From JAFEDN01 sp963844565 (GTDB lineage: Bacteria > Pseudomonadota > Gammaproteobacteria > Coxiellales > Coxiellaceae): DNA of 64,000 nucleotides. The stretch is taken from contig CAWJON010000002.1 in assembly GCA_963844565.1 (NCBI GenBank), positions 744,001 to 808,000 on the forward strand. The letters run 5' to 3'. Shown piece after piece: positions 56,101 to 64,000 of the stretch. The notes under the pieces are model-generated. The model was not told where the DNA came from and searched no databases. It saw only the letters and a list, made by a program, of their open reading frames with translations. The position numbers and the translations under genes are program-made. Each line of letters starts with the position of its first letter. Positions within the stretch are counted from its first letter, which is position 1.

Positions 56101-56185
56101 CAGTATTGAGTCGCACAATCAACCCATTTCTCTCGATTCAGCGGGTGGTGTTAAGCCATTGGTTGGCCAAGCAAGATTCCACTAA
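53105..56185 (+). CDS. Transmembrane kinase with FG-GAP (integrin-alpha-like) region
   Basis: 1026 residues. A coiled-coil N-terminus (about 35-165) is followed by about seven FG-GAP repeats (180-615), each with a Ca-binding-like DxNxDxxxD (GDINADGLVDF, GDFNGDGIDDL). One membrane helix spans about 622-643, and a kinase domain about 735-1005. The kinase has all key residues: VAIK Lys763, HRDLKSKN with Asp857, DFG at 875, APE, and resembles the TKL group. No clear signal peptide, so topology is uncertain. Opposite and divergent to the pseudokinase (139 bp apart). Confidence 0.8.
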   Translation: MKQLQILSNHAYPMVNNSTIFPSLDFGSQFLSNSIEELETQYNLQPTKANQDMLIYRIDKEIAETRSRLKEADLKQQEAQQALMTITTSTYTALRLYQWIANTFLYYLNSSPDQLSKYYSQHIELYISRINFLARYKEQIVLEKNFSKYHQQKEEETKNNNITYPNSYDLTCLGEPSGIVIDDAGNSPNCVNFWYQDCGSILINIGDINADGLVDFAGTCNSEIFVYYGDREFGLSSPFGFKIFFHYELLGGYPIRGGFDLNGDDIDDLIIGDDNGGDYNTTSRTYQGKVYVLFGKPNLEQDINCTFPLLNGKNGFVIYGTSSETIGGNVASLGDVNADGVGDFAIGSSSRGVNNFYSYVVFGKKNLGQSGYIDLTSLNSIEGFKIYKNNSKFYFFNRAGDINTDGVKDIILAIDDVYVIFGSKDLGTKELIDVSKLNGMDGFKINQTGGYGFSYIGDINNDRKDDLIIGGQPNFIIFGNAEVGNKGSLSKSDLNGDNGFIINGSLSNLGCISLYAFNYIGDFNGDGIDDLMIGCGDNNNYFAECLIFGNRSIGKNGYFELNYLNVFDGITFTPVGCSSISGVDINNDGFSDILIGNQVGNGKIYVVLGGRQLIPCKSEIHWLIPFLSSIGGIALIALSYSLYKYKQRKKILISEDSLLLNQDTKSDHFPQADSVLEDPEQTEDKRIILTTVITNPSINSAALLNHNPRKKHCLCFSCCYKESLEWPFIRHSELEYDKTKKPKETQISIVYEGMYQNKRVAIKKIKDSNLDKNGFEVLTSEAKILGEHKSECIVELIGVAQEAKHTFIVMELMPGGSLYDLLTNFPNVLSLPQIILIALDICHGVLHLHENNIIHRDLKSKNILLDEKKHAKIGDFGSAKIKNSPLETKTTVDHLGLTMLWAAPELFLGEKSSKSSDIYAMCMIFWELIIRPYKHPFQDVNQYELKTIKLERKDNQETIPKDSKLCPPAFVAIIRSGWRKASQRPSAQLIAKELEKLRRSIESHNQPISLDSAGGVKPLVGQARFH

Positions 56186-56219
56186 CGATTTTGCAACCCT
56201 TATTAGTAAAACCTTTCTG

Positions 56220-57662
56220 TTAGCGGATAATTGAAGAGATTTGTAGTTCTAAATCTACAGCATTTTCTACTAAGTCTATCGCAATGTCAGATTTAGGTAA
56301 GGTCAATTCATTACCATAAATTGTAGTCAAGTCAATACCAATTGCTTTTAATCTCGTAGATAAAGGCGGATGGCTATCTATTGGATGAGTTGTGCTGTAA
56401 GTTCCGATTTCATTTTTTTTATAATCAGCTGGCATTAACTGAATGGCGGCATAAATTAAATTTGCAATATTATATGTTTTATCTTTTTGCAACCCTTCTG
56501 CCTTTAGCTTATCAAAAGCGTGTTGCCAAGCATCTCCATATAAATGCACCTTAAGCAAACTGGTTCCCATTATTTCTGCAGAAGTGATGGATACGCCCAT
56601 TTTGTCAGCATTTAATTCTCTTTCTCGACTAATTTTTCTCTCAACGGTAGCAAATGTTGTCATAAAAAAATCCATAAAATAAAGTGCTGGCATAAATGCC
56701 AATTGTATAAATGCATTTGCTTTTGAGCTGAAAGGGATATATAAAGTTCTAAATGTTTCAATAGCGCCTCTATAAATTGGAAAAAACTTTCGGCTCCACA
56801 GTGTATCTTCACCAATAAAATGTCCTAATTCATGACCAATAATCGCCGTTAATTCTCCTTGCGTCAGCACTCGGCAAAAAGGCAGTGATAAGAATAAAGT
56901 TTTTCCACTGAGTTCACCATCTAGACATTTAACTTTAGATTCAGTCACGAAAAAATTGGCATCGAGTCCGACAATGATGTTGTCGGGCGGCGTTGTTTGC
57001 ATCCTTGTGGATATAGATTCAACAAAAGCCCAGATTTTTTGATTATGATTTTTTGATAGTAATTTTCCTATAATTTGTACGTGAACACTTTTTATCGGCT
57101 TCAATGCTTTTTTACATACTTCATAAATTGCATAGATTGCAACTAAACCAATCAGTCCGATTAAATAAATATGGACCATTTTTAAATAAAAAGCTTCTAA
57201 AAAATAAATGCTAGATGTTAAAATAATCGCATTTGCTAAAACTAGAAAAGCGGAAAAAAATTGTGAAAGTATAAGCACTGGACGAAATACATAAAAAACT
57301 ACATTTCTATTGTTAATAGAAATTTTCCCTAGAATTATGATTACGAAGAAAAACAAAACCAATAAAATTAATGTTGTCTTTGATGCATAGTTTAAATATT
57401 TTACTGTTTGGTAGGTATTGCAGTCGTACTGAAGATTATCATCTTTATTTTGATTTTTGCATAGATTTTCTAATGAATTTTTAATTAAAATTTCTTTATG
57501 GGTTAAAATATCTAAGCCTTTGTTCTCCATAGCTGTCATAATCATTCTTTGAAATTGGTCGGAAAAACCAATCTTCACGAGATTGCTACATACTATTCCT
57601 ATAATGGGAATAGGAATGGAAAAGAGAATCAACAAGAGGTATCTTTTAAATTTTTTAATCAT
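56220..57662 (-). CDS. M48-family membrane metalloprotease
   Basis: 480 residues with several membrane helices (about 7-28, 92-112, 125-175, 325-345) and the zinc motif HELGH (His277-Glu278-His281), followed by RELNADKMG, which supplies the third ligand. Related to HtpX and Ste24-type proteases that cut membrane or periplasmic proteins. The C-terminal SHPPLSTRLKAI is typical of M48. Confidence 0.85.
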   Translation of the reverse strand: MIKKFKRYLLLILFSIPIPIIGIVCSNLVKIGFSDQFQRMIMTAMENKGLDILTHKEILIKNSLENLCKNQNKDDNLQYDCNTYQTVKYLNYASKTTLILLVLFFFVIIILGKISINNRNVVFYVFRPVLILSQFFSAFLVLANAIILTSSIYFLEAFYLKMVHIYLIGLIGLVAIYAIYEVCKKALKPIKSVHVQIIGKLLSKNHNQKIWAFVESISTRMQTTPPDNIIVGLDANFFVTESKVKCLDGELSGKTLFLSLPFCRVLTQGELTAIIGHELGHFIGEDTLWSRKFFPIYRGAIETFRTLYIPFSSKANAFIQLAFMPALYFMDFFMTTFATVERKISRERELNADKMGVSITSAEIMGTSLLKVHLYGDAWQHAFDKLKAEGLQKDKTYNIANLIYAAIQLMPADYKKNEIGTYSTTHPIDSHPPLSTRLKAIGIDLTTIYGNELTLPKSDIAIDLVENAVDLELQISSIIR

Positions 57663-57699
57663 TAGTTATTAACCAATTCATGAATGATAAATTTCATAT

Positions 57700-58257
57700 T
57701 TATTGAGCTACAAAGTTTCCTGACGAATCTCTTCCCCAAAATTTAACTACGTAGTCTTGGATAGATACCTGAGGAACAGCCAATTTAATCTCAGGAATAT
57801 CTACAATACTTGCATCACTGAGATTTACTAAAACCGAATATTCTCCAATATTATACGAAATTCTACCAATATATGTTAATTTATGTGGCTGAAGCACAAA
57901 GAAATATAATTTGTTTAGAACTGCATGGTGATATCCTCCTGGCTTAAAATATCTGATGGCAGCAAATGTGTAAGCGCCTGCTGGCAAATTCAATATTTGA
58001 ATTCTTCCATTCTCATTTTCGGTACAATCAAATGTAAAATAGCTCATTTTATCTGTGGTTCCTTCTATCATATATGATTCTATATCAGTTTGATCGATTC
58101 CCTTGCAGGCTACTGAGAATGCTACTAAGGAAGTATTTGTTTTTTCATTATCAAATTGAAAAGAGGAGGGAACATTCATTAATGAACAACCCGTCATAAA
58201 TGAAAAAATAAGCACTGCCATAAAAAATTTAATACTATTTTTAATATTATTAATCAT
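57700..58257 (-). CDS. Predicted lipoprotein
   Basis: 185 residues. Signal with lipobox FMTGC (Cys24). The mature domain is beta-rich with a GxYTFAAIRYF segment. Family not recognised. It lies 37 bp upstream of the M48 protease gene on the same strand, so may be co-transcribed with it. Confidence 0.75.
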   Translation of the reverse strand: MINNIKNSIKFFMAVLIFSFMTGCSLMNVPSSFQFDNEKTNTSLVAFSVACKGIDQTDIESYMIEGTTDKMSYFTFDCTENENGRIQILNLPAGAYTFAAIRYFKPGGYHHAVLNKLYFFVLQPHKLTYIGRISYNIGEYSVLVNLSDASIVDIPEIKLAVPQVSIQDYVVKFWGRDSSGNFVAQ

Positions 58258-58412
58258 TTTATTTTTCTCTGAATTAATTATGTTTAATCAGCACTAGACT
58301 ACTTTAATTATAATAATTGTCTGTAGGAAAAACTCGATAAGGCATAAATTCATTAGCTACATTCCTTTAACATCTGTAATTCATTAAAATAAATTTAATG
58401 ATTATGCGTACA

Positions 58413-58787
58413 CTATGTACGATATTTTGAAGAGAGTAGTTGATGATAAGCAATGGCTAAGCTCAGTGTAAAAAGGGGAATAAGCCAAATATTAGCTGCG
58501 ATATAGATTGCCCAACCGACGAATGGGATATCTATTAATAAACAGAGTATTAGACCCATGAGGTCAAAAATAATGAGTAGGCCCAATACCGTTGGCCATT
58601 TAGGTTTAACTATTTTTATGAATCGAATTAAGGCTTGCCGCAGCGATATACCTAGGTTTAAACATCCGAACGGTATCAGATATGGCGCTAAGATTGGCCA
58701 TTTACTGCCTTTAATTAAGCTCCAGGCCTGTTTGATCGTTTTAAATATTTTAAACTGATTGTTGTTCAACGGTGTAATTGAGTGCAT
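58413..58787 (-). CDS. Small membrane protein
   Basis: 124 residues with three hydrophobic helices (about 33-52, 65-85, 88-112). No recognised family. Same strand as the neighbouring lipoproteins. Confidence 0.6.
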   Translation of the reverse strand: MHSITPLNNNQFKIFKTIKQAWSLIKGSKWPILAPYLIPFGCLNLGISLRQALIRFIKIVKPKWPTVLGLLIIFDLMGLILCLLIDIPFVGWAIYIAANIWLIPLFTLSLAIAYHQLLSSKYRT

Positions 58788-58885
58788 TTTTTTCTCTGGA
58801 ATTTAATTAGTTTCATCTACTCAGGAATAGCAGTCCTGAAAAGAACTGCCTTGGTTCAGCGGTGGTTCTATAACAAACTTCGTAT

Positions 58886-59512
58886 CTATTTTAAATTTTC
58901 TACCAATTGAGCAACTACTTCTTCAGATGCTTTATCCCACATCATCCATAAATTTTTAGGATCTTTCAATAAATCTTCTTTTGAATACTGATCTTTCAAT
59001 TGTGTCTCAACAGTTATATCCATAATCAATTGATTATCCTTAATTAACTGACAATTCAATTGGATGTAAGGAACATAATTTGATGAAAAAAGACGGGGAA
59101 TCATTAACCCATACTTCAGAATTTTAGTATTTAATTTTATATTTTGACTTTTATCGTTTATTTTAAATGGCAATTTTTCTTTAAATTGAGTTTGTATTTG
59201 TTCATATACTATCTGGGTAAGATCTACATTATTTCCTTTCGCATAATTTTCCATATATTTCGCGTCATTTTCTTTTTCAGATTGATAGATTGTCTCTCCA
59301 ATTAAACCACCTAATAAAAAACTTGCGCTATTACCAGATTTAGAATCTATAAACATTTTTTTAGGGTTATCGGTCTGATCCACCCAAATAGATTTTATTT
59401 GCGCCTTATTTTCAGCGCTTAAGGGAACATAAGGAACTGGTGGCGGAAAAAGCGCACAACCAGAGCAGGTTATCACGAACAAAATTAAAAAACTTTTTAG
59501 TACTTTTAGCAT
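58886..59512 (-). CDS. Predicted lipoprotein
   Basis: 208 residues, signal with lipobox TCSGC (Cys19), then a short proline-rich linker and a mixed alpha/beta domain. No recognised family; a DUF-type periplasmic lipoprotein with GNNVDLTQIVYEQ resembles proteins annotated only as lipoproteins. Confidence 0.7.
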   Translation of the reverse strand: MLKVLKSFLILFVITCSGCALFPPPVPYVPLSAENKAQIKSIWVDQTDNPKKMFIDSKSGNSASFLLGGLIGETIYQSEKENDAKYMENYAKGNNVDLTQIVYEQIQTQFKEKLPFKINDKSQNIKLNTKILKYGLMIPRLFSSNYVPYIQLNCQLIKDNQLIMDITVETQLKDQYSKEDLLKDPKNLWMMWDKASEEVVAQLVENLK

Positions 59513-59777
59513 ATATCTCTCTTTAAATTTATAATTACTTTTTAATGAATCCTTTCAGTGGAGGATATTGAAATCCATTTTTAAAAAAATTGATGTAGGA
59601 AAATCATGACAAAGTGAGATTTAAGAAAAGAATTAAAGACCGACAACTCATTAATCTATTTATTTTATGAAATGTACATTATGTATTTTAGGCAATTGAT
59701 AATTAATTTTTATTAGGTAATTTAACTGCAACTGTTTATATTTCTCATTTTTTTTTATTGAATCCGAGTCATTAATG

Positions 59778-59960
59778 TCAACGTTGACATTTTTTATCAT
59801 GACTATAAGTTAAAATTATTTGTTGATTTTTTTCATCAGTAGCGCTATGTTTTTGTGGAAGAGAAAAAAAGAAATTTTGCATATTAGTGCTTGTCGCTAG
59901 CTCGGTTGTATCTGGAGTGGGAATCGCAAATGATAATGATTCTGCCTGTAAATAACACAA
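59778..59960 (-). CDS. Possible small ORF, doubtful
   Basis: 60 codons from a TTG, directly after the secreted protein paralogue 2, with no good ribosome binding site. Composition is protein-like but nothing is recognised; it may be a truncated gene. Confidence 0.2.
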   Translation of the reverse strand: MCYLQAESLSFAIPTPDTTELATSTNMQNFFFSLPQKHSATDEKNQQIILTYSHDKKCQR

Positions 59961-60720
59961 AGTAATTCATCTTAAGAATTGGACAAAATAAATTGAAAAC
60001 CTTGATCAGAAGTTGGAGAAACTTTAATAGCTTTACAAGCTGTACCCGTACAACCCTGCGCAGTAAATGACTGGTTAGCTATATCAATGGTAAAAGTAGC
60101 AGTTGTTGCCCAATTCGATGGAGATGATTCGCACTTTCCCGGGTTCTGATGGATGTTGACTACTAAGTTATACAAAGCATCTGTATAGTCTATTTCCACA
60201 GATTGATTACTGCTAACATTGCCAGGGCTAGAGCCATTAGTTGGCATTACAGATACGGTATAACCCATACACTGAGGGTTTGAGTCTAAGGTATCATTCG
60301 TAAATGTAATAGCGTAAATTGGAATCATATTAGCTGCATTTGCTACTGTACAAATACAGCATAGGAAAATAATAGACCCCACTATCTTTTTAATACTAAA
60401 TTTAACCATAAATTTCTCCTACTTTTATAGTAGTATATTTTTTACCAAGCCCATTCATAATCAAGGAAAACTTACGCAAAAATAAAAAATTATCATTTTT
60501 TAAGAATAAACTAATAATTATTAAGCTTAAAATATGCAAATTAAAATAGTCGAAATTGTTGAGATATTCTTAATTACAAACTCATTACTTAATCAAAAAT
60601 AATCGTTTGGCAATGCATGTACGGTTGTGCAGTAAATTTGTCAGCAATTATCCATGATAGCAACAAACTGTTTGCTGCTGTTTTTAAGTAGCGATATTAG
60701 TATCAAGGGAAAACAGCCAG
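59960..60720. repeat. Segmental duplication, copy 2
   Basis: Second copy of the block at 50700-51348, with about 110 extra bases (about 60560-60666) before the final 54-base part (60667-60720). That part still encodes LAVFP and a stop on the minus strand, an echo of the pseudokinase 3' end. Confidence 0.65.
59972..60409 (-). CDS. Small secreted protein, paralogue 2
   Basis: 145 residues; signal peptide like that of 50712-51146 (SIIFLCCICTVANAAN) and the same four-cysteine frame (CMGY, GKCESS, GCTGTACKAI), ending QFILSNS. Identity is high in the signal and C-terminal parts and lower in the middle. Confidence 0.75.
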   Translation of the reverse strand: MVKFSIKKIVGSIIFLCCICTVANAANMIPIYAITFTNDTLDSNPQCMGYTVSVMPTNGSSPGNVSSNQSVEIDYTDALYNLVVNIHQNPGKCESSPSNWATTATFTIDIANQSFTAQGCTGTACKAIKVSPTSDQGFQFILSNS

Positions 60721-60794
60721 CCTGTTGACTAAGTGGCTCAGAGCCATTATCATACCCCGAACTGAACCCAAAGATAAAAAATAAGGAGTCGGCA

Positions 60795-61631
60795 ATGCCG
60801 GTATTCGTAAATAAACAGCCTATAAACACTTTCAATTTTCCGGGTGGAGAGTGCTATGCTAGAATTAGCCCGGAGGGAATCAGCGGTTTTACGGAAGTGA
60901 CTGCCGTGCTGAATGATTCAGATAGCATTTTGAGTTTATTATTAGTGATCGACGCTATCCGTAGAGTTAATTGCCATACCCAGATTCGGTTAACCATTCC
61001 TTATTTTCCTTATGCCCGCCAAGATCGAGTTTGTAATGTTGGTGAATCTCTAAGTGTAAAAGTAATGGCAGATTTAGTTAATGCGCTGCAATGTTACGAA
61101 GTAGTTATCTACGATCCTCATTCTGATGTGACCCCAGCTTTATTAAATAGATGTAGAGTAATTTCTTCAGAGGAAATTTTAATGAATAGTTTCTTGCGAG
61201 AAGTAATCATCAATAATAATTGGGTTTTGATATCACCGGATGCTGGAGCTGAAAAGAAAGTAAAAGCGGTTGCGAAATCGCTGTCAACTGAAAATAATCA
61301 GATTGAAATGCATTGCGCCAGTAAAATAAGAGACACTTTAACTGGAAAAATCCTTTCTACTCACTTAAATGGCGACATTAGAGGCAAACAATTACTAATA
61401 ATAGATGATATCTGTGACGGTGGCCAGACATTTATGTTATTGGCGCAGGTACTCAAAGATCTCGGCGCTGGCGATATCTACTTATATATAACCCACGGTA
61501 TTTTTTCTAAAGGTTTGGAAATTTTAAAGCAGCATTTCAAAAAAATTTACTGTTTTCATACCTTTATTTCGCAAAATCTGATTGATAAAGAATTTTTACA
61601 AATTTTAGGAGGACAGGACTATGAATATTAA
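60795..61631 (+). CDS. Phosphoribosyl pyrophosphate synthetase-like enzyme
   Basis: 278 residues, shorter than housekeeping Prs (about 315). It has the ATP-site YARQDR loop (73-78), PDAGAEKK (148-155) and the PRPP loop IIDDICDGGQTF (202-213). It could supply PRPP to the NAMPT next door, or be an Adps-like enzyme that makes ADP-ribose pyrophosphate, as in phage NARP1. AAGGAG lies just before the ATG. Coupled to the next gene by an 11-base overlap. Confidence 0.8.
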   Translation: MPVFVNKQPINTFNFPGGECYARISPEGISGFTEVTAVLNDSDSILSLLLVIDAIRRVNCHTQIRLTIPYFPYARQDRVCNVGESLSVKVMADLVNALQCYEVVIYDPHSDVTPALLNRCRVISSEEILMNSFLREVIINNNWVLISPDAGAEKKVKAVAKSLSTENNQIEMHCASKIRDTLTGKILSTHLNGDIRGKQLLIIDDICDGGQTFMLLAQVLKDLGAGDIYLYITHGIFSKGLEILKQHFKKIYCFHTFISQNLIDKEFLQILGGQDYEY

Positions 61632-63111
61632 TCCACTTAACTCGATAGATTTTTATAAGACTGATCATCGCCGACAATACCCTGAGGGCACAACTGAAGT
61701 TTATGCGAATTTTACTCCTCGCAGCAGTCGTTTTGCCAAAATTATAAAAGATAGTTATGATAATAAGGTTGTTTTCTTTGGGCTACAATATTTTATAATT
61801 GATTTTTTAATTAACGCCTGGAATAAGCATTTTTTTAATCAAGATAAAGATAAAGTAGTTGCCGCATATAAACGACGCATGGATTATTCTCTAGGAAAAG
61901 ATGCGATTGACACAGCGCACATAGCAGCGTTGCATGACCTTGGATATCTGCCAATCAAAATCAAAGCAATTCCTGAAGGTATGCGGGTTCCTATTGGAAT
62001 ACCAGTATTAACTATAGTCAATACTCATCCTGATTTTTTTTGGTTAACAAATTATATTGAATCAGTTATTTCTTGCTATTTATGGAAACCAATCACTACA
62101 GCTACAACAGCTTTTGAATATAAAAATTTACTGATGGAATGTGCGATTAAAACAGGCACGCCTTTAGATTTTGTTTCCTTCCAAGCTCATGATTTTTCTT
62201 TTAGAGGGCTTTCTAGCCTTCAAGATTCCGCTATAACTGCCGCAGCTCACATGACCTCTTTTTATGGTACTGATTCAGTTCCAGGAATTGATTTGCTCGA
62301 AGATTATTATCAAGCCAATGTTGAGCAAGAAATGGTAGGTTGCTCAGTACCGGCTACTGAACATTCAGTAATGTGTATGGGTACTCAGGAAAATGAGATT
62401 GCCACATTTAAGCGCTTAATATTCGAAATTTATCCGAGCGGAATAGTTTCGATTGTTGCCGATACTTGGGATTTTTGGAAAGTCGTGACCGAATATTTAG
62501 TAGAATTAAAAGCAGATATATTAAACCGTGATGGCAAAGTGGTTATTCGCCCGGATAGTGGTGATCCGGTTAAAATTATTTGTGGCGACCCGGAAGCGCC
62601 CGCTGACAGTTCTGAAAATCAAGGTGCAGTAGCTTGTTTGTGGAATATTTTCGGTGGCACGATAACGGCAACCGGCTATAAAATCCTGGATTCTCATATT
62701 GGCTTGATTTATGGTGACTCCATCACTCTAGAACGAGCGGAAAAAATTATGCAAGGATTGTTGGCTAAAGGGTTTGCATCAGGTAATGTCGTATTTGGCG
62801 TGGGTTCTTATACTTACCAGCATGTCACTCGTGATAATTTTGGTTTTGCCATGAAGGCAACCAGCGGTATTGTGCGCGGGGAAAGAAGAGATATCTTTAA
62901 AGATCCTAAAACTGATTCTGGTATTAAAAAATCCGCCCGCGGTTTACTTCGGGTGGAGCAAAAGGGAGATATTATGGTACTGCATGACCAACAAAGTGAA
63001 ACTGAGGAAGCTCAGGGATTGTTGGAGTGTGTTTTCTTGAATGGCGTTTTGACAAAATCTACTTCGTTAGCTGAAATTCGTCAGCGGTTGAAACCCCGGG
63101 TATTAAAATGA
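61621..63111 (+). CDS. nadV: Nicotinamide phosphoribosyltransferase (NAMPT/NadV) family
   Basis: 496 residues, the NAMPT length. The motifs HDFSFRGLSS (His190-Asp191), SVPATEHSVM (His248, matching the catalytic His247 of human NAMPT) and RPDSGDP (Arg310, Asp312) are present. It makes NMN from nicotinamide and PRPP; a NARP1-type Namat would use ADP-ribose pyrophosphate instead. The stop overlaps the next gene as ATGA. Confidence 0.9.
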   Translation: MNINPLNSIDFYKTDHRRQYPEGTTEVYANFTPRSSRFAKIIKDSYDNKVVFFGLQYFIIDFLINAWNKHFFNQDKDKVVAAYKRRMDYSLGKDAIDTAHIAALHDLGYLPIKIKAIPEGMRVPIGIPVLTIVNTHPDFFWLTNYIESVISCYLWKPITTATTAFEYKNLLMECAIKTGTPLDFVSFQAHDFSFRGLSSLQDSAITAAAHMTSFYGTDSVPGIDLLEDYYQANVEQEMVGCSVPATEHSVMCMGTQENEIATFKRLIFEIYPSGIVSIVADTWDFWKVVTEYLVELKADILNRDGKVVIRPDSGDPVKIICGDPEAPADSSENQGAVACLWNIFGGTITATGYKILDSHIGLIYGDSITLERAEKIMQGLLAKGFASGNVVFGVGSYTYQHVTRDNFGFAMKATSGIVRGERRDIFKDPKTDSGIKKSARGLLRVEQKGDIMVLHDQQSETEEAQGLLECVFLNGVLTKSTSLAEIRQRLKPRVLK

Positions 63112-63869
63112 TTAAAAAGAAGGATCGTTTAGAAAAAAAATTCTTAGAGAAATACGATCCTAATCGGTTTTACCGTCCCAATGTATCTGTAGATATTATT
63201 ATTTTTACTATTATATCTAACCAATTACAGGTTTTAACAATCAGGCGTGCTGAGCATCCTTTTAAAGATTATTGGTCTTTAGTTGGCGGTTATATTGATA
63301 TTCATCATGATAAAACCCTTGAAGATACTGCTAAGAGAAAACTTATAGAAAAAACAGGGGTAGATGCTCCCTATTTAGAGCAATTTTCGACTATTGGTAA
63401 TGCCTTGCGTGACCCGCGTGCTTGGTCAGTGACTACCATATATTTTGCGTTGATGTCTGCTGCTCATATTCAATTAAATGTTGGTATTGGAGCTACGGAA
63501 ATTAAATGGATACCAGTAGAGAATGGGAGAATAAAAGATAAGTTGGCATTTGATCATGCAGAATTATTATTGAGATGTGTTGAACGTCTGCAAAGCAAAA
63601 TTTTATATACATCCTTGCCAGTCCATTTTATGCCAGAAAATTTTACTTTGAGCGATTTACAAAAAGTCTATGAGATTATTTTAGATAAGAAAATTGATCA
63701 TAAATCGTTTCGCCGAAGAGTTCTCAATGCGGATATTCTGAAAGAAACTGAAAAAATGCGATGCAATGGCAATAAGCCTGCAAAGTTATATCAGTTGAAG
63801 TCGACTTATCAAACTCATTTTTTCTTACGCAATTTGGAAAGCGCCCAACAGTTATCTTTAGGAGCATAA
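63108..63869 (+). CDS. nrtR: NrtR-like NUDIX transcriptional regulator of NAD metabolism
   Basis: 253 residues. A NUDIX-like domain (about 25-155, GGYIDIHHDKTLEDTAKRKL) lacks the catalytic REUxEE glutamates, as in NrtR, where it senses ADP-ribose. The C-terminal winged helix (FTLSDLQKVYEIILDKKIDHKSFRRRV) is the NrtR DNA-binding domain. Co-transcribed with the two enzymes, which are typical NrtR targets. Confidence 0.85.
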   Translation: MIKKKDRLEKKFLEKYDPNRFYRPNVSVDIIIFTIISNQLQVLTIRRAEHPFKDYWSLVGGYIDIHHDKTLEDTAKRKLIEKTGVDAPYLEQFSTIGNALRDPRAWSVTTIYFALMSAAHIQLNVGIGATEIKWIPVENGRIKDKLAFDHAELLLRCVERLQSKILYTSLPVHFMPENFTLSDLQKVYEIILDKKIDHKSFRRRVLNADILKETEKMRCNGNKPAKLYQLKSTYQTHFFLRNLESAQQLSLGA

Positions 63870-64000
63870 GTGTCTAAACTTGCTGAATATAACATTTCTG
63901 CTTCCACTCCATCCTTAATGTTGGTGTAGAGGTATTTTGGGTGCCAATATTAACGTGGCGTAAGAATCTCTAATATTGTATCGAGTTCTAGAGTCATAAT
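63870..64000. other. End of window, nothing recognised
   Basis: 131 bases of AT-rich sequence after nrtR with no ORF or clear terminator. Confidence 0.4.

Overview
The window looks like the chromosome of an AT-rich, host-associated gammaproteobacterium, most likely of the Legionellales/Coxiellaceae type. That placement is an inference. It rests on the gene order cmk-rpsA-lapA-lapB, the System I cytochrome c maturation operon, and eukaryote-like proteins (leucine-rich repeats, kinase folds, integrin-like repeats) next to very large YD-repeat toxins. I saw no phage structural genes, transposase, CRISPR array or complete RNA gene.

Layout. 1-10.9 kb is conserved core: the cmk end, rpsA, lapA, lapB, a wecA-type glycosyl-phosphate transferase, then ccmABCDEFGHI, where the short ccmD is hidden in an overlap. 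10.9-14.7 kb holds a structured intergenic region and a leucine-rich-repeat protein. 14.7-29.4 kb is a giant RHS/YD-repeat toxin of about 4566 residues with a LysM motif and a ParB-like toxic tip, followed by its immunity gene and a KptA-type RNA 2'-phosphotransferase. 29.6-38 kb carries a receiver-domain protein and small membrane, coiled-coil and Cys-rich proteins, plus the first copy of a module that includes two unannotated micropeptides. 38.1-47.4 kb is an orphan RHS C-terminal module followed by an array of complete and decayed toxin tips, immunity genes and kptA copies. 47.6-49.8 kb is the second copy of the micropeptide module. 49.8-60.7 kb has a TPMT-like methyltransferase, two paralogous secreted proteins on a duplicated block, a divergent kinase pair, an M48 protease and lipoproteins. 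60.8-63.9 kb is an operon for nicotinamide salvage: a Prs-like enzyme, a NAMPT-like enzyme and an NrtR-like regulator.

How the genes fit together. The ccm operon attaches heme to c-type cytochromes in the periplasm. The RHS island is a polymorphic toxin locus: one long carrier, exchangeable tips, and a store of alternative tip/immunity cassettes that could recombine through near-identical RHS sequence (about 1.66 kb). The two micropeptide modules have the same architecture: a helical protein and a membrane coiled-coil protein converge on a minus-strand set made of a DUF1399-like protein, a hydrophobic peptide of about 20 residues, and a cationic peptide with a penultimate cysteine. A conserved promoter box of about 66 bp precedes both modules and a third operon of small membrane proteins, suggesting one regulon.

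The most striking candidate system is the divergent kinase pair. One protein has an MLKL-like layout: an N-terminal helical bundle, then a pseudokinase with the catalytic Asp lost and DFG changed to GFN, here followed by Sel1-like repeats. Its neighbour is a predicted single-pass kinase with an intact catalytic core and an integrin-alpha-like FG-GAP region. A RIPK3-MLKL-like relay is a hypothesis, not something the sequence proves.
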